A stretch of DNA of 64,000 bases from NCBI GenBank assembly GCA_000733415.1, contig KL662191.1, positions 699,990 through 763,989 on the forward strand, read 5' to 3'. Numbering within the stretch: the first letter of the stretch is position 1; every line of letters starts with the position of its first letter. Below are positions 34,364-43,297 of the stretch, piece after piece. The notes below the pieces were generated by a model. The model did no database searches, had not been told where the DNA came from, and saw nothing but the letters and a program-made list of their open reading frames with translations. A program made the translations under genes and the position numbers. Source of the stretch: [Leptolyngbya] sp. JSC-1. GTDB taxonomy: Bacteria > Cyanobacteriota > Cyanobacteriia > Elainellales > Elainellaceae.

Positions 34364-35011
34364 ATGATGGAACAAGACGCACGGCAGTTGATGCAGTCTG
34401 CTTACGAAAATCGCTACACCTGGGACAAAAACTTTCCAGGCTATACCGCCGATGTGCAGCTCAAGGTAGGCGATCAGGTGTATAGAGGCAAAGTCAAGGT
34501 CAACTCAAACTTGAGTGCCGAAGTCATCGACGTGGCAGACGAGCAAGCTAAGCAGGCGATTCAGGGCCAGCTTCAGGAAGTAGCAATTCACCGGATTCGG
34601 CGCAGCTTTGAAGACACCCACGGTAAAAATACCTTTTCCTCTGGCGAAACCGATGCCACAGGTGCGGTAGAAATTCTGGTTGGCGGTAAGTCCGAGGGCG
34701 ACCGCTACAAGGTGCGCAACAATGAAGTTTGTATGGTTCACCGCCATATTCACGGCATTGTCGTGACGATTGACACCCACAGCAGCCACCAAACCGGCGA
34801 AGGTTATTTATCCCATCGATATCATTCGGTCTATCGTGATCCCAAAACCGGCGAACTAAAAGGCGAACAAGATTACGAAGATAATTACGAAAAAGTTGGC
34901 GATTATCAAATTCTATCGAGCCGCACGATTCGTTCGATTGAAAACGACCAGCCAGTCGTTTCAGAGTTTAGCTTCTCGAATATCAAACTGTTGCAGCCTG
35001 CCTTGGTGTAG
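34364..35011 (+). CDS. DUF3386 family protein
   Basis: A 215-residue protein with MMEQDARQLMQSAYENRYTWDKNFPGYTADVQLK at the start and VCMVHRHIHGIVVTIDTHSSHQTGEGYLSHRYHSVYRDPKTGELKGEQDYED in the second half, both typical of DUF3386, which is restricted to phototrophs as far as I know. It is rich in beta strand with several conserved His. Function is not established. Two adjacent ATG codons at 34364. Confidence 0.85.
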   Translation: MMEQDARQLMQSAYENRYTWDKNFPGYTADVQLKVGDQVYRGKVKVNSNLSAEVIDVADEQAKQAIQGQLQEVAIHRIRRSFEDTHGKNTFSSGETDATGAVEILVGGKSEGDRYKVRNNEVCMVHRHIHGIVVTIDTHSSHQTGEGYLSHRYHSVYRDPKTGELKGEQDYEDNYEKVGDYQILSSRTIRSIENDQPVVSEFSFSNIKLLQPALV

Positions 35012-35239
35012 GGTCTGCTGTACCGGAATATTGGTTGATCAACCCGGCCCAGCAAACGATTATGGTTCTGGCCGCGCAAACTGGCGTTATAGAGAGTCCG
35101 GTACTTTTCGGGGTAGTGAGCAGATTGTTTCGCTGCAATTTCCTGACCTGACGCTGACGGCTGAGCAGGTACTGAGTACCGGAGCATAGCTGAACTTCAT
35201 CTTTTAGAATAGAGATACGCGATTTTCGCAAGGTGAACT

Positions 35240-35479
35240 ATGCAAACAATGGAATTGACGACCGATAACGTCGAAAAAGTGCTGGACGAACTGCGTCCTT
35301 ATCTAATGTCGGATGGCGGCAACGTTGAGCTTGTGGAAATTGATGGTCCCATCGTCAAGCTGCGGCTGCAAGGGGCTTGCGGTTCCTGCCCCAGTTCCAC
35401 CATGACACTGAAGATGGGTATCGAGCGCCGCCTGCGGGAATTCATTCCCGAAATCGTAGAAGTAGAGCAAGTCGCCTAA
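35240..35479 (+). CDS. nfu: NifU-like iron-sulfur scaffold (Nfu)
   Basis: A 79-residue protein consisting only of the NifU C-terminal domain: ELRPYLMSDGGNVELVEIDGPIVKLRLQGACGSCPSSTMTLKMGIERRL. The CGSC pair binds a transient Fe-S cluster. In cyanobacteria this small Nfu is the main scaffold for delivery to photosystem I and other targets. Full length. A strong terminator follows at 35503. Confidence 0.96.
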   Translation: MQTMELTTDNVEKVLDELRPYLMSDGGNVELVEIDGPIVKLRLQGACGSCPSSTMTLKMGIERRLREFIPEIVEVEQVA

Positions 35480-35502
35480 TCTGGCATTCCTGTCTAGCAT
35501 CC

Positions 35503-35530
35503 AGGCCCGATTAATTGCGGGCCTACTTTT
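35503..35530 (+). terminator. Rho-independent terminator of nfu
   Basis: AGGCCCG (35503-35509) / CGGGCCT (35518-35524) with an 8-base loop, then ACTTTTG. A second hairpin, AGGGAAA (35586-35592) / TTTCCCT (35603-35609), follows before a T-rich stretch. Confidence 0.75.
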
Positions 35531-35664
35531 GTTCTGGATAAACCTTGTTCTGGATAAACCATAATTAATTTGCTCAAAACAGTCTAGGGAAAGCCACTTG
35601 GTTTTCCCTGTTTGCTTTTATAGCTGACTAAATATGCCAGATACAACCACCCTCCCAACCAGCT

Positions 35665-35709
35665 CTACCCCAATTTCCCCCCACCCCTCACCCCTCACCC
35701 CCCACCCCT
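35665..35709. repeat. C-rich heptamer-like repeat before the GH57 gene
   Basis: CCCCAATTTCCCCCCACCCCTCACCCCTCACCCCCCACCCCT, made of CACCCCT-type units, abuts the ATG at 35710. Similar tracts stand at 4085 and at 44935-44997, the last also directly before a start codon. They leave no normal ribosome site. Confidence 0.65.
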
Positions 35710-37947
35710 ATGCCCTACCCGCTCTACGTCGCGTTCATCTGGCACCAGCATCAGCCACTCTACAAAAGCCGCCTGGACAATCAATACCACCTACCCTGGG
35801 TGCGGCTGCATGGCACGAAAGATTACCTCGACTTGGTGCTGCTGCTCGAACGCTATCCCAAGCTGCATCAAACCGTGAATCTGGTACCTTCGTTGATTTT
35901 GCAGTTGGAAGACTATGTAGCCGGGACAGCCTTTGACCCCTACTTGTCTGCTGCCCTGCTGCCTGCCGAGAGCCTGAGTTGGGAACAGCGGCAGTTTGTG
36001 CTAGAGCATTTTTTTGACGCCCACCACCGCACCTTGATTGATCCCCATCCCCGCTATTCCGAACTGTATAGCCAACGGCAGGAAAAAGGAGAAGCCTGGT
36101 GTTTGAATCACTGGCAACCGCAAGATTACAGCGACCTGATGGCGTGGCACAACTTGGCCTGGATCGATCCGCTGTTCTGGGACGATGCTGAGATTGCCGA
36201 GTGGTTAGAGCGGGGACGAGGCTTTACCCTCAGCGATCGACAGCGCATCTACTCGAAACAGCGGGAAATTATCAGCCGAATCATTCCCCAACATCGGCAG
36301 ATGCAGGAGACTGGGCAAATCGAAGTCACTACCACGCCCTACACCCATCCAATTTTGCCACTGCTGGCTGATACCAATACTGGGCGCATTGCCGTACCGC
36401 AGATGAAACTGCCCGAACTGCGCTTTCAATGGCCTGAAGATATTCCTCGTCACCTCAGTAAAGCCAAGCAGGTGTATTGCGAACGGTTTGGCTGCGAGCC
36501 GCGAGGACTGTGGCCCTCGGAACAGTCAGTCAGTCCGGCAATTTTACCGAATGTAGCGGCTGCCGGATTTGAGTGGCTCTGTTCGGACGAAGCGGTGCTG
36601 GGCTGGACAATCGATCAGTTTTTCCACCGCGATGCCACCGGAACCGTGCAGGAACCAGAGTTGCTCTATCGACCCTATCGTTTAGAGACTGCCCAGGGTA
36701 ATCTGTCGATCGTGTTTCGCGATCACCGCCTGTCAGATCTGATTGGCTTTAGCTACAGCGCCATGGAGCCACGCCGCGCCGCCACCGATCTAGTCGGCCA
36801 CCTAGAAGCGATTGCCCGCACCCTCAAATCTCGTCAATCAGTACCAAGCGGTACGGCCCTGGAGCATCCCTGGCTGGTGACGATTGCCCTGGATGGCGAA
36901 AACTGCTGGGAGTTCTACGAGCAAGACGGCAAACCGTTTCTGGAGAACTTGTACCAGATTTTAAGCGAGCATCCGATGCTCCAACTAGTCACCGTCAGCG
37001 AGTTTCTGGATCGCTTTCCGCCCACCGAAACGTTACGAGCAAACGATCTGCACAGCGGCTCTTGGGTGGATGGCAGCTTTACCACCTGGATCGGCGACCC
37101 GGCCAAAAATCGCGCCTGGGATTTGCTGACTCAGGCCCGCCAGGTCTTAGCCCGCCATCCGGAAGCCACCGAAGAAACCAACCCAGATGCCTGGGAAGCC
37201 CTCTATGCCGCCGAAGGCTCCGACTGGTTCTGGTGGTTTGGCGAAGGCCATTCCTCGAATCAGGATGCCATGTTTGATCAGCTATTTCGGGAGCATCTAG
37301 CTAGTTTGTATCAAGCCCTGAACGAACCGATTCCGCCGGAACTGCGGCAAGCTGTAGAACCCCATTTCGACGATGGCGATCGTCCGCCCCAGAACTTTAT
37401 CCATCCGGTAATAGACGGGCAGGGCGACGAGCAAGACTGGAACCAAGCCGGACGCATCGAAGTAGGAGGAGCCAGAAGCACGATGCATCGCAGCAGCCCG
37501 ATTCAGCGTCTCTGGTATGGTGTAGACCACCTGAATTTTTATCTGCGCCTCGACTTCAAAACCGGAACCAAACCCGGCGTCGATTTCCCTCCAGAACTGC
37601 ACCTGCTCTGGTTCTATCCAGACCACCCGATGCCGCTCAGCCCTGCCCCGATTGCCGAACTACCCGAAGAATCGCCGCTTGATTACCTGTTCCACCACCA
37701 TTTGGGGATCAACCTACTCACCCAGTCCCACTGGTTCCAGGAAGCGACCGAAATGTACCAGTGGCATTCTCGCCTCAGTCGGGCGCAGGTGGCGCTGGAT
37801 TCCTGCCTGGAGCTGGCCGTTCCGTGGGCAGATTTGCAGTTGGTTGAGCCAGACTGGTCGCTGCGGCTGGTGATCATTTTGGCCGACGAGGGTCGTTATG
37901 TTGATTATCTGCCCGAAAAAGCGCTGATTCCGGTGAATGTACCGTAG
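35710..37947 (+). CDS. glycoside hydrolase family 57 protein
   Basis: A 745-residue enzyme beginning MPYPLYVAFIWHQHQPLYK, with the GH57 HQHQP motif at residues 13-17. Other landmarks are GLWPSEQSVSPAILPNVAAAGFEWLCSDEAVLGW near 263-296 (the nucleophile region), FSYSAMEPRRAATDLVGHL near 345, and VTIALDGENCWEFYEQDG near 393 (the catalytic Asp region). Family members act on alpha-1,4-glucans. The C-terminal part (about 520-745) is a beta-rich extension. A role in glycogen metabolism is likely but the exact activity is not shown by sequence. The start directly follows a C-rich repeat, so its ribosome site is poor. Confidence 0.92.
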   Translation: MPYPLYVAFIWHQHQPLYKSRLDNQYHLPWVRLHGTKDYLDLVLLLERYPKLHQTVNLVPSLILQLEDYVAGTAFDPYLSAALLPAESLSWEQRQFVLEHFFDAHHRTLIDPHPRYSELYSQRQEKGEAWCLNHWQPQDYSDLMAWHNLAWIDPLFWDDAEIAEWLERGRGFTLSDRQRIYSKQREIISRIIPQHRQMQETGQIEVTTTPYTHPILPLLADTNTGRIAVPQMKLPELRFQWPEDIPRHLSKAKQVYCERFGCEPRGLWPSEQSVSPAILPNVAAAGFEWLCSDEAVLGWTIDQFFHRDATGTVQEPELLYRPYRLETAQGNLSIVFRDHRLSDLIGFSYSAMEPRRAATDLVGHLEAIARTLKSRQSVPSGTALEHPWLVTIALDGENCWEFYEQDGKPFLENLYQILSEHPMLQLVTVSEFLDRFPPTETLRANDLHSGSWVDGSFTTWIGDPAKNRAWDLLTQARQVLARHPEATEETNPDAWEALYAAEGSDWFWWFGEGHSSNQDAMFDQLFREHLASLYQALNEPIPPELRQAVEPHFDDGDRPPQNFIHPVIDGQGDEQDWNQAGRIEVGGARSTMHRSSPIQRLWYGVDHLNFYLRLDFKTGTKPGVDFPPELHLLWFYPDHPMPLSPAPIAELPEESPLDYLFHHHLGINLLTQSHWFQEATEMYQWHSRLSRAQVALDSCLELAVPWADLQLVEPDWSLRLVIILADEGRYVDYLPEKALIPVNVP

Positions 37948-38545
37948 ATGTATCGTAGATGTACCGTCAAGGTTAAGGAATCTCTATCAGGGCAACCACC
38001 AACTTGATAATAGTGCAGTATCACTCAAAGTCACTCCAGAAACGCTGCAAGCGTTTGTAGTTGGATTCGGGTTTTGTCTTACCGACAAACGCGGTGGCTA
38101 GTTCAACCAAATTCACGGTTTTGACCTGAAACAGGTGGTAATTCTCATAAAACCCTCTTCCTGCACTATTTCTCAAGCTTTTGTCCTGTACTTAGACTCA
38201 GTAGATCGCAAATCCTGTTGAGATCCCCCCTAGCCCTTACAAAAGGGCTACGATATACACACAAGTCGAAGATCCCCCCTACCCCCTTACCCGAAGGGGG
38301 AAGAGGCGAAGCCTGTGCGCAGCACCTACCAACTAAGGATTGAAGTCCCCCTTGATAAGGGGGTTTGGGGGGATCAAACCCTTACATTGAGTCGCGATCG
38401 CCCTCCGGGCAGTGCGGAGCACCATCGAGATCTGTGTACACGGTAGCTTACAAAAGGGAGAAACCGAGCACAGTGGTTTGAAGTCCTCATTACGGGGGAT
38501 TTAGAGGGATTGTGCTATGCACACGCTGCGCAAACGAACCCAAAT
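37948..38545. other. 600-base repeat-rich intergenic region
   Basis: No gene. It contains a 105-base inverted-repeat element (38271-38375), a related fragment (GATCCCCCCTAGCCCTTACAAAAGGGCTA, 38222-38250) and a HIP1 site (38394-38401). It is the 3' flank of the GH57 gene and of bgtA. Confidence 0.6.
38271..38375. mobile_element. small palindromic (MITE-like) element
   Basis: The ends GATCCCCCCTACCCCCTTA (38271-38289) and TAAGGGGGTTTGGGGGGATC (38356-38375) are imperfect inverted repeats of about 20 bases. Within are CCCCCTTACCCGAAGGGGG and AGTCCCCCTTGATAAGGGGG hairpins. Elements with GATCCCCCC ends are common in cyanobacterial spacers. No coding capacity. Confidence 0.7.
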
Positions 38546-39391
38546 CTAGTGATCCAAAGAATTCATTTTCGATCCACTTAGACTTATATGTTGTTCTGGG
38601 TTACTGTTGAAAGACACTGACAATTGCGGTTGGTTGGCTTGACCTTGTCTGATTCGATTGAGAAATAGCCCCAGTCGCTCACTTTGAGGATTCGTCAGCA
38701 CCTCCCGAGCTGGTCCAGACTCCACCACATAACCCTGATCCAGAAACATGACGCGATTGGCAACTTCGCGAGCAAACTGAATTTCATGGGTAACGACAAC
38801 CATTGTCATCCCATTTTCAGCTAGCTGCTGCATCACTTCAAGCACTTCACCGACCAGTTCTGGGTCAAGGGCACTAGTTGGCTCGTCAAACAACATGACT
38901 TTGGGCTGCATACAGAGGGCACGAGCAATGGCAACCCGTTGTTTTTGGCCGCCCGAAAGCTGATCGGGGTAAGCTTTGGCCTTTTCAATTAATCCGACTT
39001 GTTCCAAATAGTAGTATGCTCGATCCCTGCTTTCGGTTGGTGAGAGTGCTAATACTTTCTTAGGCGCTAGCGTTAAGTTGTCCAATACAGTCAGGTGTGG
39101 AAACAGATTGAACTGTTGGAATACCATACCCACATTAGAGCGAAGCTGGCGTAACTGGCGCTGGCTCAAATCTAGACGAGATAAATCCATACCGTCAATC
39201 ACAATTTGGCCGCGATCAATTGCTTCTAAGCGATTCAGGCATCGTAGCAATGTGCTTTTGCCACAGCCCGACGAGCCAATTACCGCTAATACTTCTCCCT
39301 GATTGACTTGACCTGTGATACCTTTGAGCACTTTTAGCGGACCAAAGCTTTTCTCGACCTGCTCAAAGCGGACGATAGGTTGACTCGCCAT
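38546..39391 (-). CDS. bgtA: amino-acid ABC transporter ATPase (BgtA-like)
   Basis: A 281-residue polar amino-acid transporter ATPase. Walker A is GSSGCGKST near 39, the Q-loop VGMVFQQFNLFPHLTV near 87, the signature QLSGGQKQRVAIARAL near 144, Walker B VMLFDEPTSALDP near 166 and the H-loop VTHE near 200. It is divergent from a fused binding-protein/permease gene, matching the Bgt system for basic amino acids and glutamine in cyanobacteria. The last ~35 residues (QPQLSVSFNSNPEQH...) are outside the family. The symbol rests on similarity and context. Confidence 0.88.
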   Translation of the reverse strand: MASQPIVRFEQVEKSFGPLKVLKGITGQVNQGEVLAVIGSSGCGKSTLLRCLNRLEAIDRGQIVIDGMDLSRLDLSQRQLRQLRSNVGMVFQQFNLFPHLTVLDNLTLAPKKVLALSPTESRDRAYYYLEQVGLIEKAKAYPDQLSGGQKQRVAIARALCMQPKVMLFDEPTSALDPELVGEVLEVMQQLAENGMTMVVVTHEIQFAREVANRVMFLDQGYVVESGPAREVLTNPQSERLGLFLNRIRQGQANQPQLSVSFNSNPEQHISLSGSKMNSLDH

Positions 39392-39508
39392 AATTTACTA
39401 GCCATTTCAGCAGATTATTTGCTTATTTATACAAAACATTATGTCTTATATATCTCTACTTCTGTATAGAGAACTAGACCAGCCTGGAGGTAGATTTCTT
39501 TCACTGAT

Positions 39509-39562
39509 AGATCAATCAAATTAGATCAATCAAATTAGATCAATCAAATTAGATCAATCAAA
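39509..39562. repeat. 14-base tandem repeat between bgtA and bgtB
   Basis: AGATCAATCAAATT is repeated almost exactly, close to four copies, at 39509-39562, between the divergent genes and about 120 bases from either start. Regular spacing near one and a third helical turns per unit could matter for protein binding. Confidence 0.85.
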
Positions 39563-39679
39563 ATCAAATCAGTGTCTGGTGGTGACTGGCAGTATCTAGC
39601 AATCTGACAATGATTGCGGCCTAAAGTGTAGTCCCAATGCGGACTAGAACTTTGCATCAAGTTTATTGTTAAAGTCCGT

Positions 39680-41230
39680 ATGAATAATATGAGTAAACTG
39701 CTGAGAAAAGCCGGTTTTTTGCGAGCGTTCCTGCTGAGCGTTAGCTGCCTATTGCTGATTTTTTGCAGTGTAGCGAGAGCGCAGCCAAGAACATTGACGG
39801 TAGCTGTTGAGCCAGTTTACGCTCCGTTTGAATTCAAAGCCCCGAATGGGGAGCTCCAGGGATTTGATATTGATATTATTCGGGCGATTGGCGAAGCCGC
39901 AGATTTTCAGGTCGAATTTCAGAGCATTGCGTTCGACGGCATGATTCCGGCTCTGCAAGCAGGCACGGTTGATGCGGCAGTGGGGGCAATGACGATTACG
40001 CCAGAGCGGGCTAAAGCCGTTTCGTTCTCAAGGCCTTATTTCAAGGCAGGTTTGGCAATTGCAACGCCTGAAAATGCTTCGGATATAGATTCGCTAGACG
40101 ACCTGCGAGGCAAACGAGTTGCAGTCCAAATTGGCACGACTGGCGCTAAGGCTGTTGCAGCAATTCCGAATGCCGAAGTGCGCACTTTTAATGCCGCGGT
40201 TTTAACTTTGCAGGAGCTACAGAATGGTAACGTCGATGCTGCTGTGAACGATGCACCCGTGATGCTATACGCCATCAAAACCGGCAATCTAGCAGGAATT
40301 CGAGTGAATAGTCAATTGCTGACCGAGGAGTTTTACGGGATTCCTACACCGCTAAATTCACCGAACCTAGAGCTAATTAATCGCGGATTCACGACCATTC
40401 TGGAGAACGGTACCTACAGGCAGCTATACCAGAAATGGTTTAATGCGGAACCACCAGAGCTTCCGGCTACTGCACCGGGAATTGAGCAGGCTACGGCCAA
40501 TCGAGTTGAGTCACTGAGCGTCATTCAAAGTGCGCTACCGGTATTAATGTGGGGTGCGTTGATTACATTGCAATTAACAGCATTGTCGGCAGTTTTGGGA
40601 CTGATTGGCGGTTCGCTGTTGGGCATTGCTCGGTTGTCAAAAGTACCTCTGCTGCGCTGGGCGGCGAGGGCTTATATTGAGTTCTTTCGCGGTACGCCGT
40701 TACTGGTGCAGATCTTTATGGTTTACTTCGGCATTCCTGCCATCATGCAGCAGCTTGAGGTCGAATTTTCGCTGAATCGCTTTGTGGCAGCTGTCGCCGC
40801 CTTGAGTCTCAACTGTGCCGCCTATGTAGCTGAGATCGTTCGCGGTGGAATTCAATCTATTGATATTGGACAAACCGAAGCCGCGCATTCGTTGGGATTG
40901 GGCGAAACTCAAACAATGCGCTATGTCATTTTTCCGCAAGCAATTCGCCGCATGCTGCCACCGCTTGGAAATGTGTTTATCTCGCTTCTGAAAGACACAA
41001 GTCTCGTAGCTGTAATTGGGTTTGAAGAATTGTTCCGACAAGGACAGCTCATCGTGGCAGCCAACTATCGTCCGTTTGAACTCTATGCCTTAGTCGCTTT
41101 GATTTACCTGGCTCTGACGCTACTTTCTTCGCAGGTTTTCAGCTATTTAGAACGACAGATGAATCCAACCAAGCGGCGTCAATCTATGGTCCCAACAGAA
41201 CCAGGTGGAGCCTATTCGGGGGCAGCTTAG
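39680..41230 (+). CDS. bgtB: amino-acid ABC transporter, fused binding protein and permease (BgtB-like)
   Basis: A 516-residue fusion. A signal segment (LRAFLLSVSCLLLIFCSVARAQ, about 12-35) precedes the type-3 solute-binding domain (37-260: LTVAVEPVYAPFEFKAPNGELQGFDIDIIRAI, DAAVGAMTITPERAKAVSFSRPYF). Then comes a HisM-type permease (about 285-495) with the EAA loop EAAHSLGLGETQTMRYVIFPQAIRRMLPPLGN. The fusion tethers the binding protein to the membrane, as in the BgtB/GlnHP type. It works with the divergent ATPase at 38546. ATG 39680 is chosen; a second ATG three codons later is possible. Confidence 0.92.
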   Translation: MNNMSKLLRKAGFLRAFLLSVSCLLLIFCSVARAQPRTLTVAVEPVYAPFEFKAPNGELQGFDIDIIRAIGEAADFQVEFQSIAFDGMIPALQAGTVDAAVGAMTITPERAKAVSFSRPYFKAGLAIATPENASDIDSLDDLRGKRVAVQIGTTGAKAVAAIPNAEVRTFNAAVLTLQELQNGNVDAAVNDAPVMLYAIKTGNLAGIRVNSQLLTEEFYGIPTPLNSPNLELINRGFTTILENGTYRQLYQKWFNAEPPELPATAPGIEQATANRVESLSVIQSALPVLMWGALITLQLTALSAVLGLIGGSLLGIARLSKVPLLRWAARAYIEFFRGTPLLVQIFMVYFGIPAIMQQLEVEFSLNRFVAAVAALSLNCAAYVAEIVRGGIQSIDIGQTEAAHSLGLGETQTMRYVIFPQAIRRMLPPLGNVFISLLKDTSLVAVIGFEELFRQGQLIVAANYRPFELYALVALIYLALTLLSSQVFSYLERQMNPTKRRQSMVPTEPGGAYSGAA

Positions 41231-41233
41231 GGG

Positions 41234-41545
41234 ATGGATCGATTCAGTACTCAATCTGAGTATGCATTAGAGAACACCGCAAGCAGCCCGTTTATTCAGT
41301 TTGCAACTGTTGCTGAACCAGTCGGCAGGACAACGAGGCGATTGGAAAAGGCCGCCATTCCAGGAAATTATTTTGCAAATCTTAGGGTGAATAACGCCGA
41401 TCCAGCATTGCTCAAAACCGAGTTGGTGAAGCTGGGCAATCTGGGTGATGTGGGTCTTGAAGTGCTATCTACTCAGGCATCGAACCAAGCTATACCTGTG
41501 CTGATCTTAGCTGATTTGGCTGCCGCCCTCGATAAGCTAGCTTAA
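41234..41545 (+). CDS. hypothetical protein, possibly a gene remnant
   Basis: 103 residues starting three bases after the bgtB stop, behind TTAGGGG. The segment GNYFANLRVNNADPALLKTELVKLGNLGDVGLEVLS resembles the N-terminal region of larger cyanobacterial secreted proteins, followed by an unrelated-looking helix (AIPVLILADLAAALDKLA). No signal peptide. It may be a small cotranscribed gene or a truncated remnant. Confidence 0.4.
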   Translation: MDRFSTQSEYALENTASSPFIQFATVAEPVGRTTRRLEKAAIPGNYFANLRVNNADPALLKTELVKLGNLGDVGLEVLSTQASNQAIPVLILADLAAALDKLA

Positions 41546-41665
41546 CCGCAGGGAGCCAAGCGCAAACAGCAGCAGTTGTTGCAGTTGTTAACGTTGTTAA
41601 CAAGTAGATGTTCAACTTCGATAAAACAATTCACAGACTCATCCCTTAACGAAACCACCAGCCTG

Positions 41666-42112
41666 TCACCAAAACTTTTCATTCAGCAGCGCATCGATCT
41701 CGTGGCTAAATTCCCACTGATCAGGAAACTTAGCTTGCGGATAATCTTCTCACACCATTGCTAACGCTTCTGTCCACCATTTAGAAAACAGGGACGTTAT
41801 GTCATTGCGTAAACTAGGCGATTGTTCAAGTAAATCACGTAACTGTTGCCGTTGTTCTCGAATCGTGATTTTCCAACCTCGATAGCTGTTCGGCGATTCC
41901 ACATAGATCCGCTTGAGCAGATGCGCCAGCAAGACTCTGAAGTGGCTTTTTAATTCTCGACGATCTCGTCCTGCTAATCCTGCGATTTCCTCGATTAATC
42001 TGTCGATATCAATCTCCTGAAAGTTGCCAGCTTTCAATTTCCGCACCGTATCATCGCACCAAGCTACTAAATCTTGCTCATACAGTAATCGTTGAGAGTT
42101 TTTCATATTCAC
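41666..42112 (-). pseudogene. DUF29 protein gene with in-frame stop
   Basis: The frame from 42112 encodes a typical DUF29 protein: LLYEQDLVAWCDDTVRKLKAGNFQEIDIDRLIEEIAGLAGRDRRELKSHFRVLLAHLLKR. It is cut by TGA at 41750-41752 after WWTEALAMV. The same frame continues at once as EDYPQAKFPDQWEFSHEIDALLNEKFW and stops at 41666, the normal end of the family. CGA (Arg) to TGA is the simplest explanation. The shortened 120-residue product may still be made. DUF29 function is not established; many copies are typical of cyanobacteria. Confidence 0.85.
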
Positions 42113-42271
42113 CAGTTTGTTATCCTAATTGCTCTCTTAAATCTTGACCTCAAAATTAGCATACCTGTAACGTTCTCTGTTTCTTGGTTTAATTTTACTA
42201 GGATAGATTGCCCTCTGCTGCAATCATTGCCGATCTGCTCTAGACCATTCAAGCATTCACAAAACCCCAAT

Positions 42272-43102
42272 TCATCCAACGGGTTGAGCAACATGAAAGG
42301 CAGAAACAAACGAGAGTTGGATGGTATCGCCCTGCTGTTCTAGCACTCGACGCAGTCCGGCAAACAATCCCTGCTTTTGCTCTGGCTCTAATTGCAAATG
42401 AGGTGAATAGGTACTCAACAGCTGCAAATACTGATCCACCGAATAGGTGACGTGGACCTCCATGTGTCCTCCAACCAAATTCTGGAAGCAACCCGACTCG
42501 ATGGCCATCTGTCCAAGCGAGTCCAAAATCGCGGCTTGGGTGGCGCTGTCCTCGTAGGTGCGATTCAGGGACGGTGCCCAGTCTTGGTAAACCGGCAAGA
42601 TCTGCTGATACACCTGGTAGGAAGGCTGAAGTTCCTTATTCCAAAGCAAAATTAGATGCCCATCTGGACGCAGAGCCGCTGCTGCTTTCGGATAGCCAAC
42701 TTCTGGCGGAATCCAATGAAACGAACTGGCTGCCAGCACCGCATCAAAGGCGTGGCGCTCCAAGGTCCATTCTTCAAACGAGCAGTTTTGCAGCTCTACA
42801 TTGGGATATGGCTCACAGGTCTGTTGGGCCAGCCGATAGAAATCGGAATTCGGTTCGACACAAACCATCCGGCTCCCAATCGCCGCAAACGCTGGAGTTG
42901 CAATCGCCGGACCACAGCCTACTTCTAATAAAGTTGAGCCAGCCGAGAGTCGGGCGATTTGCGTCACCCGATCGATAATGGCCTGCGGATAGCGTGGTCT
43001 CACCTGGTAGTATGCCTCAGCTGCTGGCGAATACCAATGCCGCCGTTGTTCCAGGTCTTTGCCGTAGCACTGGTCAAGCAGGGTTTGTTTCAGGTCTTGC
43101 AT
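42272..43102 (-). CDS. class I SAM-dependent methyltransferase
   Basis: A 276-residue protein. SAM-binding motif I is LLEVGCGPAIATPAFA near 59-73, the acidic residue at the end of strand 2 is in VCVEPNSDF near 82, and motif II/III is FDAVLAASSFHWIPPEVGYPKAAAALRPDGHLILLW near 118-154. The SSFHW segment is seen in small-molecule methyltransferases of the UbiE/Tam-like group. The substrate is unknown. ATG 43102. Monocistronic, divergent from the amidase gene. Confidence 0.88.
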   Translation of the reverse strand: MQDLKQTLLDQCYGKDLEQRRHWYSPAAEAYYQVRPRYPQAIIDRVTQIARLSAGSTLLEVGCGPAIATPAFAAIGSRMVCVEPNSDFYRLAQQTCEPYPNVELQNCSFEEWTLERHAFDAVLAASSFHWIPPEVGYPKAAAALRPDGHLILLWNKELQPSYQVYQQILPVYQDWAPSLNRTYEDSATQAAILDSLGQMAIESGCFQNLVGGHMEVHVTYSVDQYLQLLSTYSPHLQLEPEQKQGLFAGLRRVLEQQGDTIQLSFVSAFHVAQPVG

Positions 43103-43297
43103 GGATAGAAGATAGTTAATACTATTAACTAAAAGTCGGTCTGATTAATACTAGCTCTCCCCAGAGGCGGCAATCTTCACTCCTCCCGTCCAATTCATGA
43201 GGAACGGCCTAGAAGTCCCATTTTTGGGACTTTATTGGGAATTTAGAAGCTGGAGAAATTTGGGTACACACAACCGATCATCCTAAGAGGAAAACCC

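Noticed and set aside
37948..38545. Possible CRISPR-like array from repeated CCCCCTT units
   Set aside because: The repeats are palindromic, irregular and without spacers of constant length; they fit an inverted-repeat element instead.
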